Source of the DNA: Sphingobacterium paucimobilis HER1398
Lineage (GTDB): Bacteria; Bacteroidota; Bacteroidia; Sphingobacteriales; Sphingobacteriaceae
Assembly: GCF_000416985.1 (NCBI RefSeq)
Contig: NZ_ATDL01000015.1
Span: 744,001-808,000 of the forward strand
Length of the DNA stretch: 64,000 nucleotides
Reading direction: 5' to 3'
In this document: piece after piece, positions 43,601-50,937 of the stretch
How the letters are laid out: every line of letters starts with the position of its first letter
How positions within the stretch are numbered: position 1 is the first letter of the stretch
The notes under the pieces: generated by a model
What the model saw: only the letters and a program-made list of their open reading frames with translations
Databases searched by the model: none
Told to the model about the DNA's origin: nothing
Translations under genes and position numbers: made by a program

Positions 43601-44112
43601 GCGATATTCAGTATTGTAGCTGTATTCTCATAGGCAACCCGTTGCTCTTTGTATCCGATATGTTTTATAGTTAATATCCCTGTAGGCTTATCCACGCTAA
43701 TGGTAAACCTTCCCTCCTTATACGTCCGTGTATGCTTCTTATCTACAGTAACCGAAGCCCCTTCGATAGGCTTGCCATCTAGATGAGATGATACCACACC
43801 TCTAACTACCGTCTGAGTTAGGCTTTTGGCCCCCTGCCCGAAGGCAGGAGAAACCAAAAAGCCACTAAACAACACACAAAATATTATAAATACCATCTGC
43901 CTCACTATTCCCTCGTCATTGCGGACCACTTTCCCGTCATTGCGATTCGCAGTCCGCTCGTCATTGCGCTGTGTCCCGAATTTACTTCGGGAAGCGAAGT
44001 GAGGCAACCCCGAAGGGCTCATCGTAGATAATCTATCTTTATTTTGCATTTTCGAGCAGACACACCTCTGCCCAAAGGGCAGTCCTCTCCCACTCCTTAA
44101 AAAATTGTTCAT
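40684..44112 (-). CDS. SusC/RagA-family TonB-dependent transporter with repeat-expanded N-terminus
   Basis: An 1142-residue outer-membrane barrel. A carboxypeptidase-regulatory-like domain (VVRGVVSSHLDGKPIEGASV) is followed by a plug (NILSRLDGTAAGLQFDN, KINVRGINSLNELSQNPLI, ILKDAAATSIWGVKAGNGVI) and the barrel to the terminal NVTFNY. No STN domain, so it is not sigma/FecR controlled. The signal peptide (MVFIIFCVLFSGFLVSPAFG) sits unusually deep, after about 72 residues encoded largely by dispersed repeats (three RND units). The effective start may be MVFII, or the repeats may have expanded a native N-terminus. Confidence 0.9.
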   Translation of the reverse strand: MNNFLRSGRGLPFGQRCVCSKMQNKDRLSTMSPSGLPHFASRSKFGTQRNDERTANRNDGKVVRNDEGIVRQMVFIIFCVLFSGFLVSPAFGQGAKSLTQTVVRGVVSSHLDGKPIEGASVTVDKKHTRTYKEGRFTISVDKPTGILTIKHIGYKEQRVAYENTATILNIALRPGEKQIEEVEVISTGYQKIPKERATGSFVQIDSTILALRVTPNILSRLDGTAAGLQFDNRTGRSKINVRGINSLNELSQNPLIVLDNFPYEGRIEDIDPETVESVTILKDAAATSIWGVKAGNGVIVINRKKIGSDESVKISLSNRTILQDQSDLLAIPDMSSADFIEMERMLYDKGFYNSKLNAADQRGLVLSPVVRLLDANKKGKMDLESMESAFSDFARQDYREDLMKYFYRNPLNNQFNVNIAKGGNKYGFGLTAMLQQDRGENKYAAQRKLNVGIQNTFMPIRGLQLRSHVNVVYAKVTDRPHGMGYGYSPGGGLSGIYPYLSLVGADGTVTEVPNGYNLDYVRTAGSGLLMDWIYRPYEEHLYNKTSTHNFYLNSNLDLRYEIDKGIAWTVMHALEMTDSKGQVLNMQDSYTTRDLVNRYTQIVGGTPKYMLPKGDMLTNSFSSAFANRFRTQIDINRKLSKIDHLSAIVGFEISDQPISTQTYRSYGYNSEILTSAKVDYLTSYPIFEGLSFNTPIPFVDAYKRKNSRVMSLYANAGYTVLDKYQLFGSVRRDGSNNFGKESNEKWNPLWSFGLAWNLKKERFLAYMTWLDQAKIRGTIGHSGNIGAGALARPILIYSAAHPYTNLPYATISLPPNPKLKWEDVKMYNLGLDMEFLGQSLSGSIDLFWKHSTDLISNDPIDPTTGLATAQRNVGELKGRGIDVALRYKTNISQIQVSSMFNVSYVKDRVETYNGTLLSAVNYMGSKGESIRPITGQRLYPLYSFRSAGLDPDNGDPRGYFRGEISKNYSKINTDSLQYHTFHGTSLPPYYGNFKLNISYHGFTVSSNVQFKFGHYFRKNSINYGSAYRYQDIHEDFQYRWQKPGDEQHTNVPSMPYPAVTARDDFYNYSDVLVHKGDLIRLNDLSASYRFKGRIGQRIVHTAISVNCSNVGLLWRRNSVGVDPDYNRLPAPRSYGFNVTFNY
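43914..43993. repeat. dispersed repeats inside the SusC 5' coding end
   Basis: CGTCATTGCG is at 43914-43923, 43935-43944 and 43959-43968, followed by the palindrome TCCCGAATTTACTTCGGGA near 43974-43992, an inverted relative of the one at 30001-30019. Complemented, each CGTCATTGCG encodes Arg-Asn-Asp. Confidence 0.85.
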
Positions 44113-44127
44113 TTTTCGGTTACATTA

Positions 44128-44150
44128 TGTAATGGCAAGACACCATTACA
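44128..44150 (-). promoter_or_regulatory. leader hairpin upstream of SusC
   Basis: TGTAATGG at 44128-44135 pairs with CCATTACA at 44143-44150 around a 7-base loop, about 16 bases upstream of the SusC start, in the probable 5' leader. Confidence 0.45.
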
Positions 44151-44960
44151 GATTCAAAAATCTAGTGTGATTTCTGAATGGATTTAATTGGTTATTCTTG
44201 GTTTATAATCGGTTTTATACCATCCATTCTAGAAATAAATAAAAACACCGACCTCCAAATTATCGCAAAGCAATAAAATTAAAACACACAATATTTGCTT
44301 GTATTTAAAAACTATACTATCTTTAAGGTGCGAATTTAAATACATAGTAACCGATTTCTAACCTGTGCAAACAATAATGTTTTCATATGCGGAGGTCGAT
44401 TTACAGAAAAGAGCTTTGACATTCTTAAAGCGTCATTGCGTCGCGTCCCGAGCATCGGGAAGGTGTTTTACAAATAGCGTAAAATACTACGTGACGTCCC
44501 CTTTTCTGTTTACTAAGTTTGAAATTATTCCGGCGAGGCCGGTACGTTCTTTATGTGCAAAAAGTGGGAATACCATGACAACCGATGGGATATCGGTGCT
44601 AGATGGCTTTTGTTGGTTTTAAAATTCGTTCTCATAATTTTTAAAGTTTATGTGAACGAGCCCCTATTTGCATAACGTAAAGGATGAGACCTTGCGTTTC
44701 GCCACTCTTTTACGCTAGACTAATGTTTTGCGTCAGAATTTGGTACCTGGAAGCGGCTACTCAGCAAGGCTCACCCCCACATTATTATACAAAGATATAA
44801 TAATCGTAGGAAATGAGCTAACCTTACCGCCTCCTTCCCAGGTACCAATTGGAAAGTTGGAGACTCGTCAATATTTAAAGTGTTATAAAACACCTAGATA
44901 TTTAAAGTTAACTCTACGTCTCATTTTAAGACGTATAAATTAAACATTGCGCTAACAAAA
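44151..44960. other. 800-base repeat-rich region without a convincing gene
   Basis: Short open frames here have repeat-like or implausible sequences. It contains a CGTCATTGCG copy at 44431 followed by GTCCCGAGCATCGGGA, a MITE-like nested inverted repeat (44737-44850), direct repeats of ATATTTAAAGT near 44870 and 44898, and the stem ACGTCT/AGACGT near 44917-44935. Confidence 0.6.
44737..44850. repeat. MITE-like nested inverted repeat
   Basis: AATTTGGTACCTGG (44737-44750) faces CCAGGTACCAATT (44838-44850), matching except for a single T. In the middle ATTATTATA (44781-44789) pairs exactly with TATAATAAT (44796-44804). The unit is 114 bp and encodes nothing obvious. Confidence 0.6.
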
Positions 44961-45004
44961 CTTAGCAATCACTAAGCAAATATACACACTTAGTTATAAC
45001 TAAG
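44960..45004. promoter_or_regulatory. tandem operator pair upstream of the XRE regulator
   Basis: Two copies of CTTAG-N6-CTAAG (44961-44976 and 44989-45004) lie exactly 28 bases apart. The wider unit ACTTAG-N5-ACTAAGCAAAT is also shared. They end 17 bases before the ATG, an ideal place for autoregulation by the encoded helix-turn-helix protein. Confidence 0.8.
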
Positions 45005-45020
45005 CAAATTTTTAATCAAA

Positions 45021-45281
45021 ATGACAGAAAAAAATAATAATCCTAAAACAAAATTTGAGTGGGAAATAGTTAAACTGGTCAGAAATATAAGAGAATTGAA
45101 AAAAAATAAAGTTAGTCAAGCTAAGATTGCTAAACATCTAGGGGTAACTCCTGGTTATATCGGCCAAATTGAGACAGAAAAATCACCCAGTATGTATACC
45201 TATGACCAGCTAAATAAAGTAGCAACTTTATTGAATTGTAGCCCTAAAGATTTTATGCCTGAATTGGCAATTGAATATTAA
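45021..45281 (+). CDS. XRE-family helix-turn-helix regulator
   Basis: An 86-residue protein with a Cro/C1-type helix-turn-helix at about 28-80: KVSQAKIAKHLGVTPGYIGQ and IETEKSPSMYTYDQLNKVA, followed by LNCSPKDFMPE. Monocistronic, with twin palindromic operators directly upstream. It could be the antitoxin-like or master regulator of the surrounding mobile hot spot. Confidence 0.9.
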   Translation: MTEKNNNPKTKFEWEIVKLVRNIRELKKNKVSQAKIAKHLGVTPGYIGQIETEKSPSMYTYDQLNKVATLLNCSPKDFMPELAIEY

Positions 45282-45501
45282 AATTAAGCCTATAATTACA
45301 TTATTTTTATTACTTAGATAGCTGCTCTTAAACGCTTCACGTGAACATACATAATATAGTTATATCCCTTTGTTGGCGCTTCAACGTTTGGAGTACCCGA
45401 ACATAAAATAAACTTTAGCTATACTAAGGCTCATATCGAATAGATTTAAAAGGCAAAGTCTAAGAAAAGGAACTCTGTTTAAAAACAAAAAAATATACAT
45501 C

Positions 45502-45954
45502 ATGGAAATAAGAAAATATCAATCCAATGATATCAAGGAAATAGCGAAGCTTTTTTACGAAACTGTCCACACAATAAATAAAACGGATTATTCTAAAGAA
45601 CAATTAGCTGTATGGGCGACAGGCGATATCGATATTACAAAATGGGACATCTCATTTCAATCTCACCATTCATTTGTGGCCTTGGAAAACGATGTTATCG
45701 TGGGCTTTGGTGATATAGACGAAACGGGCTACCTCGATAGATTGTATGTGCATAAAAATTTTCAAGGTAGAGGGATAGCGACGGCAATATGTGACTTACT
45801 CGAAAAAGAAGTAAGTGTAGATTGTATCCAAGTACATGCTTCCATTACGGCAAAACCATTTTTCCTAAAGCGAGGTTATAAAGTTATCAAGGAGCAGGAA
45901 GTGGAAAGGCAAGGTGTACTATTGACAAATTATCTAATGGAGAAGTGTCTGTAA
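45502..45954 (+). CDS. GNAT-family N-acetyltransferase
   Basis: A 150-residue GNAT enzyme: IRKYQSNDIKEIAKLFYETV at the N-terminus, strand 4 YLDRLYVHKNFQGRGIATAI with the acetyl-CoA-binding Q/RxxGxG/A loop (FQGRGIA), and HASITAKPFFLKRGYKVI at the end, as in the YafP/ElaA-like group. The acceptor is unknown. It has a good AT-rich promoter region of its own. Confidence 0.92.
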   Translation: MEIRKYQSNDIKEIAKLFYETVHTINKTDYSKEQLAVWATGDIDITKWDISFQSHHSFVALENDVIVGFGDIDETGYLDRLYVHKNFQGRGIATAICDLLEKEVSVDCIQVHASITAKPFFLKRGYKVIKEQEVERQGVLLTNYLMEKCL

Positions 45955-45967
45955 TAGGTTACCAATC

Positions 45968-46285
45968 TTATCTCAAACCGACATTTGGCTTTACAGCATC
46001 TTTATACGCAGTGTATATTTTTTTATTATAGGTAGCGACTTTAACATCTAGACCACTATAATCTCCATCATCGGTTATGAGTATTGCACCGTGCTGCTTA
46101 GCAAATAGATAAATATAGTTGTCATTAAAATCAAGTTGGTCAGCCGGAAAATCAGTTAATAAACCATAGCTGTATTCCATCCCCCTGCTGGTGCGAGCTT
46201 TAAGCTCGTATCCACATTGGCCTTTCGAAACTCTCTCTAAAATAAACAGAAAATAGCAGACATGAAAAGCTATTTTTTTTAGCAT
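45968..46285 (-). pseudogene. PIN-domain protein, N-terminus lost to a repeat
   Basis: From about residue 34 the 105-residue frame matches the C-terminal half of a PIN-like toxin or nuclease (LTDFPADQLDFNDNYIYLFA, QHGAILITDDGDYSGLDVKV), including acidic residues of the second half of the active site. The first ~30 residues read from a repeat-type sequence (GCGAGCTTTAAGCTCG and GAAAATAGCAGA, shared with 50490-50520 and 60700-60720). The N-terminal catalytic Asp region is therefore missing, and the protein is probably non-functional. Confidence 0.65.
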
Positions 46286-46344
46286 TTTAATTTTTTAAAC
46301 GTATCTTAGTATAACCAAAGTATGATATTAAACTTAAGTGAGAT

Positions 46345-47196
46345 ATGAGTAAAAATAAAAAGATTAACGTAGAAGGAGTTGATATACTATTATATCAAAA
46401 CAACAATGAGGATTTTATATCTCTGACGGATATCGCCCGACATAAAGACGCTTTACATACAGATTCCATCATCCAAAACTGGATGAGAAACCGCAATACG
46501 ATAGAACTGTTAGGATTCTGGGAAACAATTTATAATCCCAATTTTAAACCCCTCGAATTCGAGGGGTTTAGAAAACAAGCAGGGCTGAACAGTTTTGTGA
46601 TGACTCCCAAACGATGGATTGAAAGTACACGCGCCATAGGTCTAGTTTCAAAATCTGGCAGATATGGAGGAACATTTGCTCACAAAGATATTGCGCTAGA
46701 ATTCGCCTCATGGATATCAATAGAGTTTAAGCTCTATGTAATCAAAGAATTCCAACGTCTCAAAGACGAAGAAAACGATCGTCTTAATTTGGAATGGAAT
46801 CTGCAACGTACCTTGGCAAAAGTAAACTATCATATACACACCGATGCCATTAAAGAAAATCTTATACCGCACGAAATTACCAAACAACAAGTGGGGCTTG
46901 TATATGCGACAGAAGCAGATCTGCTAAATACGGCTCTTTTCGGTGTGACAGCCAAAGAATGGCGTGAAGCTAACCCTGACGTAAAAGGAACGACGAAGTC
47001 CTCAACAAAGTTAAATATGCGGGACGAGGCTACAATAGAACAACTGGTCGTACTGAGCAACTTGGAAAGCATTAATGCATTGCTCATCCAACAGGGACTA
47101 TCACAAGGTGAACGGCTAGTCGAACTTAACAAGGTCGCTATCACTCAGATGAAATCACTGCTACAGAGTGAAGCCATTAAAAAATTGAAACAATGA
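46345..47196 (+). CDS. KilA-N domain protein
   Basis: A 283-residue protein with a KilA-N DNA-binding domain in the first ~125 residues (DFISLTDIARHKDALHTDSI, FEGFRKQAGLNSF, WIESTRAIGLVSKSGRYGGT, FASWISIEFKLYVIKEFQRL) and a C-terminal helical region with YATEADLLNTALFGVTAKEW, as in phage-derived KilA-N/Rha-like proteins. These often sit in defence or prophage islands. The coding sequence contains a 26-bp perfect palindrome. Confidence 0.92.
   Translation: MSKNKKINVEGVDILLYQNNNEDFISLTDIARHKDALHTDSIIQNWMRNRNTIELLGFWETIYNPNFKPLEFEGFRKQAGLNSFVMTPKRWIESTRAIGLVSKSGRYGGTFAHKDIALEFASWISIEFKLYVIKEFQRLKDEENDRLNLEWNLQRTLAKVNYHIHTDAIKENLIPHEITKQQVGLVYATEADLLNTALFGVTAKEWREANPDVKGTTKSSTKLNMRDEATIEQLVVLSNLESINALLIQQGLSQGERLVELNKVAITQMKSLLQSEAIKKLKQ
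46545..46570. repeat. 26-bp perfect palindrome inside the KilA-N gene
   Basis: TAAACCCCTCGAA is followed directly by its exact complement TTCGAGGGGTTTA. It encodes part of the conserved FKPLEFEGF stretch, so it is partly constrained by protein sequence. Confidence 0.95.
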
Positions 47197-47328
47197 AGTA
47201 GGATTTCACTTATGGTAACAGCCTATAACTAATCATTCCCGTCGTCTTAAGGGAGCTGGTAAAAAGTAATAGCCACCCAATTGTACCGGATGGCTATCTT
47301 AATCTATTATAGTACGTATGTATTCTAG

Positions 47329-48249
47329 CTACAGCTTGTCGATCTCTTCAATGGTAAGTCCTGTACCTTTAGCAATATCAGCTAGCGGTAATCCCATTTT
47401 CTTGAACTCCAAAGCAATGGCGATAGCTTTTTCTCTTTCACCATCAGCTTTGCCTTTCTCGATTCCCTTTTCTCTCTCCTGTCTTTTGATTGTTTCTATT
47501 ACACCCATTTGTATTGTGCCTCCTGTCACTTGATAAATGTATTGGTCAAAGTTACTATTTAAATCTTTATCTCGTATAAAAAGAAAACTTTTTAAGAACA
47601 CTAAAAAGCTCATTATACGGTCTTTACTATACTTGTTGGTCTCGATAAGCGCTCGAGCTATTGTACTACGTTCTTCGGCCAGTTCCTCTTCAGGCAGCTT
47701 GTTTTCATCCAAAGCTTTCTGACAGGCCAATACAATATACGCAAATATATTGTTCATAGCAAGCAGCTCGGACTCCTGATGATCAAATATCTGATAGCTC
47801 AGGTAACGAAACTCGAACGAAGTGCGGAATACGCTGTACTTGTATTCGTCCGACCGCCGCTGGCTACGACTGCCAGTAAAGACAACGATAGTCTCTACGG
47901 GCACCCGATATCGATCCAGTATACGGTAGTGGTACTCAAATATACGGTGCGAGAACCGATCATCGCTACCTCCCTCGATCTCGGTATGAACCAAGATCCA
48001 TTTCTCTCGGCCGTCCTTCAAGAACACCTTGACCAAAAGATCGGCCACACGCTTCCCTTTTTTACGCTCTCGATCTGGAATAATTTCCAACAGCTCTTTG
48101 TCCATAAAGGTCAACCCTCGATCCAGATCGAAGATATCCTCTGCTTCTATATACATAAAACGTAAAAAATCAGGAAAATTATCTTCGAAGATCGCCTTTA
48201 GAAGTTCGTCATTTTTCTTAGTAGGTTTCAACCGTTTTCCTGTATTCAT
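47329..48249 (-). CDS. Rpn-family PD-(D/E)XK nuclease / putative transposase
   Basis: A 306-residue protein with the Rpn (YhgA-like) catalytic core: KKGKRVADLLVKVFLKDGRE, then WILVHTEIEG giving the Asp...Glu-x-Glu motif, followed by SHRIFEYHYRILDRY. The C-terminus has a charged coiled region (EKGIEKGKADGEREKA) and the tail LADIAKGTGLTIEEIDKL. These proteins promote recombination and are often multicopy. It shares its upstream flank and tail motif with a related gene at 60779-61729 and a fragment at 50613-50684. Confidence 0.9.
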   Translation of the reverse strand: MNTGKRLKPTKKNDELLKAIFEDNFPDFLRFMYIEAEDIFDLDRGLTFMDKELLEIIPDRERKKGKRVADLLVKVFLKDGREKWILVHTEIEGGSDDRFSHRIFEYHYRILDRYRVPVETIVVFTGSRSQRRSDEYKYSVFRTSFEFRYLSYQIFDHQESELLAMNNIFAYIVLACQKALDENKLPEEELAEERSTIARALIETNKYSKDRIMSFLVFLKSFLFIRDKDLNSNFDQYIYQVTGGTIQMGVIETIKRQEREKGIEKGKADGEREKAIAIALEFKKMGLPLADIAKGTGLTIEEIDKL

Positions 48250-48330
48250 AATTCACTCAATTGGTTATGACCTAAATATACGAAAACAAAACTATTAAAA
48301 CTAAAATAATTAGCAAAAAAAAACAATCAC

Positions 48331-48432
48331 AATATCGAACTGCTATTTGAATACATCGACCGACTGCAAGAGAAGACTGTTGCAAAGCAGAACCCAAAGG
48401 CTGAGATCGGATTTAAGGTCGGAGGAAAATAA
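48331..48432 (+). pseudogene. C-terminal fragment of an ORF6N-type DNA-binding protein
   Basis: A start-less frame NIELLFEYIDRLQEKTVAKQ ... EIGFKVGGK ends at TAA 48430-48432. The pattern matches the C-terminal tail of Bacteroidota ORF6N proteins. A closely similar fragment lies upstream of the other nuclease gene (61814-61897), in the same relative position and orientation. Confidence 0.6.
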
Positions 48433-48592
48433 GACTGGTAAACTATATTAGCCAATAGAGTCAAGCCTTTTCTACGTTAAAATTTTGTAAATTTGACATA
48501 TATATTCTTTAGGATTGCGCAATGAATGGAGTCCAAATTGATATTTCATTCATTTGTATTGCCTGTAAAGGTGAATTTATGTAGGTTTGTAT

Positions 48593-49816
48593 ATGGCGAA
48601 TAATACCTCTTCGAGTCTTTATCTGAAACAGGTACATATAGAAGGTTTTAGATCTATAAGTAACCTGAATGTTGGTTTTGAAAAAGGATTGAACATTCTG
48701 ATTGGTAAAAATGGGTCTGGAAAATCAAATCTGCTGCGTATACTAAAGGAAGGAATGCGCTTTAATGGCTTGCCGGATGATGCCATGTTAAAACATCTTT
48801 CACTTGAATTGCAAGCTATAGATAAGCAAGACCTATTTGAAGTTGATTACATACGTAAGAGTGTTGATGAAGAAGACTTCGAATTAGATCCTACCAAAAA
48901 ATTCTACTTTAAACGGACTTATAAACTAAATAGAAGAGAGCTCTCCCCTATTACTAGAAAAAGAACAAATAGCAAGACAAAAGAAGTCGTAAATATGTTA
49001 TCCACTCGGAACAGATTATATAATTACGTTTTGAGAGAGCATTCTTTAAGCTTCCCTGATTGTATTCTACTTGAATACAATATTCCGAATACGTCGGAAT
49101 ACTTCAATACTTCGGGAAAGATTGTACTCGACTTTGACTTGTACATGCTACACCATGCCTCTAGTCTCGACTTTATCGATGATTTATTTTTTAGACTAGA
49201 ACAAACACTACTCGACATTTATGATGATGATGGCGACGAGTCTTTACAAAGGGTGGAGGAAAGATTAACTGTAGAACTGATTAAATCAAAATTGGTATTC
49301 AGTGAAGAGCTTATCGACGCATTGAACAAATACACACCAATAGAAAATGTCCGGTTCAATCCGAATATCAATATCTATCAAGATGGAGAGCAGTTCACTA
49401 TTGATAACATCCGGTTAGAGTTCTATGTCAATGGCGGCTGGTATCCTTGGAGCCATCTATCGGATGGTACAAAGCGGCTCTTTTATATCATTGCTCAAGT
49501 ACAGGGGCTCGATGAAGGAATCGTATTATTGGAAGAGCCGGAGCTAGGCATACACCCGCATCAATTCTATCTATTGATGCAGTTTTTACTGGAAAAATCA
49601 GATACTAATCAGATTATCCTCTCGACTCATTCCCCTCTCACATTGGATCATATCGAGCCCAATGAACTGAACCGTATACAGATTGTGTCCTATACAAGAG
49701 AAAAGGGCACCCAGGTGCGCAGGCTGACTCAAGAGGAACAAGAGAAGGCACGGCTTTATACAGAGGAGGTCGGGTATTTAAGTGATTATTGGGTACATTC
49801 GGATCTAGAGGAATGA
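48593..49816 (+). CDS. AAA ATPase (ABC/OLD-like), defence-system candidate
   Basis: The ATG at 48593 is preferred to TTG 48587. A 407-residue SMC/OLD-type ATPase: Walker A GKNGSGKS at residues 38-45 after IEGFRSISNLNVGFEKGLNI, an interrupted helical insert, a signature-like LSDGTKRLFYIIAQ, Walker B IVLLEEPELGIHPHQ, and the H-loop IILSTHSP. The stop overlaps the start of the TOPRIM-like gene by 4 bases (ATGA). The pair resembles split OLD, PARIS-type and AbiL-type two-gene systems in general architecture, but I cannot assign it to a named one. Confidence 0.88.
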   Translation: MANNTSSSLYLKQVHIEGFRSISNLNVGFEKGLNILIGKNGSGKSNLLRILKEGMRFNGLPDDAMLKHLSLELQAIDKQDLFEVDYIRKSVDEEDFELDPTKKFYFKRTYKLNRRELSPITRKRTNSKTKEVVNMLSTRNRLYNYVLREHSLSFPDCILLEYNIPNTSEYFNTSGKIVLDFDLYMLHHASSLDFIDDLFFRLEQTLLDIYDDDGDESLQRVEERLTVELIKSKLVFSEELIDALNKYTPIENVRFNPNINIYQDGEQFTIDNIRLEFYVNGGWYPWSHLSDGTKRLFYIIAQVQGLDEGIVLLEEPELGIHPHQFYLLMQFLLEKSDTNQIILSTHSPLTLDHIEPNELNRIQIVSYTREKGTQVRRLTQEEQEKARLYTEEVGYLSDYWVHSDLEE

Positions 49817-50403
49817 TTAAAATCGGTGTAATAGGTGAAGATCCCAACGATACTACGGCTATCCAAAATCTTTTGAGACCGAAGTTGGGAGCGATTGCAA
49901 ATTTTAAAACAATCTGCAAAAACATTCGCGGGTGCCATCTGGACTCTCCTAAATTCTATAAAACCGTAGGAGCCGAAACGAAAAGTACGTCCTATGATAT
50001 CTTAATATGTATTAGAGACCTGGATGCATTTAAATCGGAAAGCGCTAAAGTCCTCGAACGTCAAAACTGGCACAAGAAAATAAAGGATGCTGCCAATGGC
50101 TGCTCTACGGTATTATTGCTAAATATATGGGAACTGGAAGCCATTATATTTGCCGACCTCATTCCGTTCAATAAGAGATATGGGGTATCACTCTCTTTTG
50201 CTGGTGATCCTTCAAGCCTAAAGGATCCTAAGGAAAGATTAAAATCGGAAACCCGAAAAGCTAAAAGAAAATATGTGGAATCGGATTGCAAGGAGCTCTT
50301 CTCCGAGCTTGACTTTGATAAAGTTACTTCAAGATGTGCATTCTTCAAAGACTTTTTAGAAGATCTAAGGAGCCGGCACAAATCTTTTAAAGCGGTAATA
50401 TAA
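49813..50403 (+). CDS. TOPRIM-like protein (DUF4276-type), partner of the ATPase
   Basis: The start at 49813 (MIKIGVIGEDPNDTTAIQNL) gives 196 residues and a 4-base overlap with the ATPase stop; an in-frame start further upstream lies within the ATPase gene. The N-terminal GEDPNDT supplies a candidate catalytic Glu9, and LICIRDLDAF supplies the Asp69-x-Asp71 pair typical of TOPRIM. WELEAIIFAD is a further family-like motif. The rest is helical and basic (KSETRKAKRKYVESDC). It is likely a nuclease effector controlled by the ATPase. Confidence 0.72.
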   Translation: MIKIGVIGEDPNDTTAIQNLLRPKLGAIANFKTICKNIRGCHLDSPKFYKTVGAETKSTSYDILICIRDLDAFKSESAKVLERQNWHKKIKDAANGCSTVLLLNIWELEAIIFADLIPFNKRYGVSLSFAGDPSSLKDPKERLKSETRKAKRKYVESDCKELFSELDFDKVTSRCAFFKDFLEDLRSRHKSFKAVI

Positions 50404-50937
50404 CTTTAAAATCGAACTCTATATTTTTAGCTATTACAGGAAGAATGTAGTTCTTTAAGGTCACAAACTGTGACCTTAAACACCCCTTGATAGCGCAAGC
50501 TTGTAGCTCATGTCCACATTTTTAATCTTAAGCCCTCTATTGTGAGGGGCTTAGACGTAAAATCCCTTCTGAATTGACTTCGGAAGAGATTTTCAATTAT
50601 TATCTTCTAAAATCACTTCAACTTTTCGATCTCTTCAATGGTAAGTCCTGTACCTTTAGCAATATCAGCTAGTGCTAATCCCCGCTGGTACGAGCGTCCT
50701 CGATCGTTTCAATATTAGACTTTAGAATCTCTAGCCTTCTATACAATGGAAACACTCTACGTACTCATCTCTCTAAAGGAAAGAGAAAACATCACGTACA
50801 AAGAAGCCGCTTGGTCCTCCCTATCCAAGCGGCTATCCTATCACCCGCACAGAACATCAATATGAAACAACAAACCTAAGATACTAAAAATCTGATAATT
50901 ATCAAACCTATGCAACAATAAAAAATCGACACTCCTA
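50404..50937. other. intergenic debris with repeat hairpins
   Basis: No complete gene. It has GCGCAAGCTTGTAGCTCATG (about 50494-50513), related to the repeat at 46185-46215, a hairpin before TTTTCAATTATTATCTTCTA (the same sequence follows the nuclease at 60779), the Rpn tail fragment, and AGCCGCTTGG/CCAAGCGGCT at 50805-50814 and 50825-50834. Confidence 0.6.
50613..50684 (-). pseudogene. C-terminal tail of a third Rpn-type nuclease
   Basis: Complement reads GLALADIAKGTGLTIEEIEK-LK-stop, which differs from the 47329-48249 tail (GLPLADIAKGTGLTIEEIDKL) at only two or three residues. The 3' flank, however, matches the 60779-61729 copy. Nothing upstream of it is recognisable. Confidence 0.8.

Noticed and set aside
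44365..44622. 85-codon plus-strand frame.
   Set aside because: It runs through a CGTCATTGCG repeat and the translation looks like non-coding DNA, with no plausible start context.
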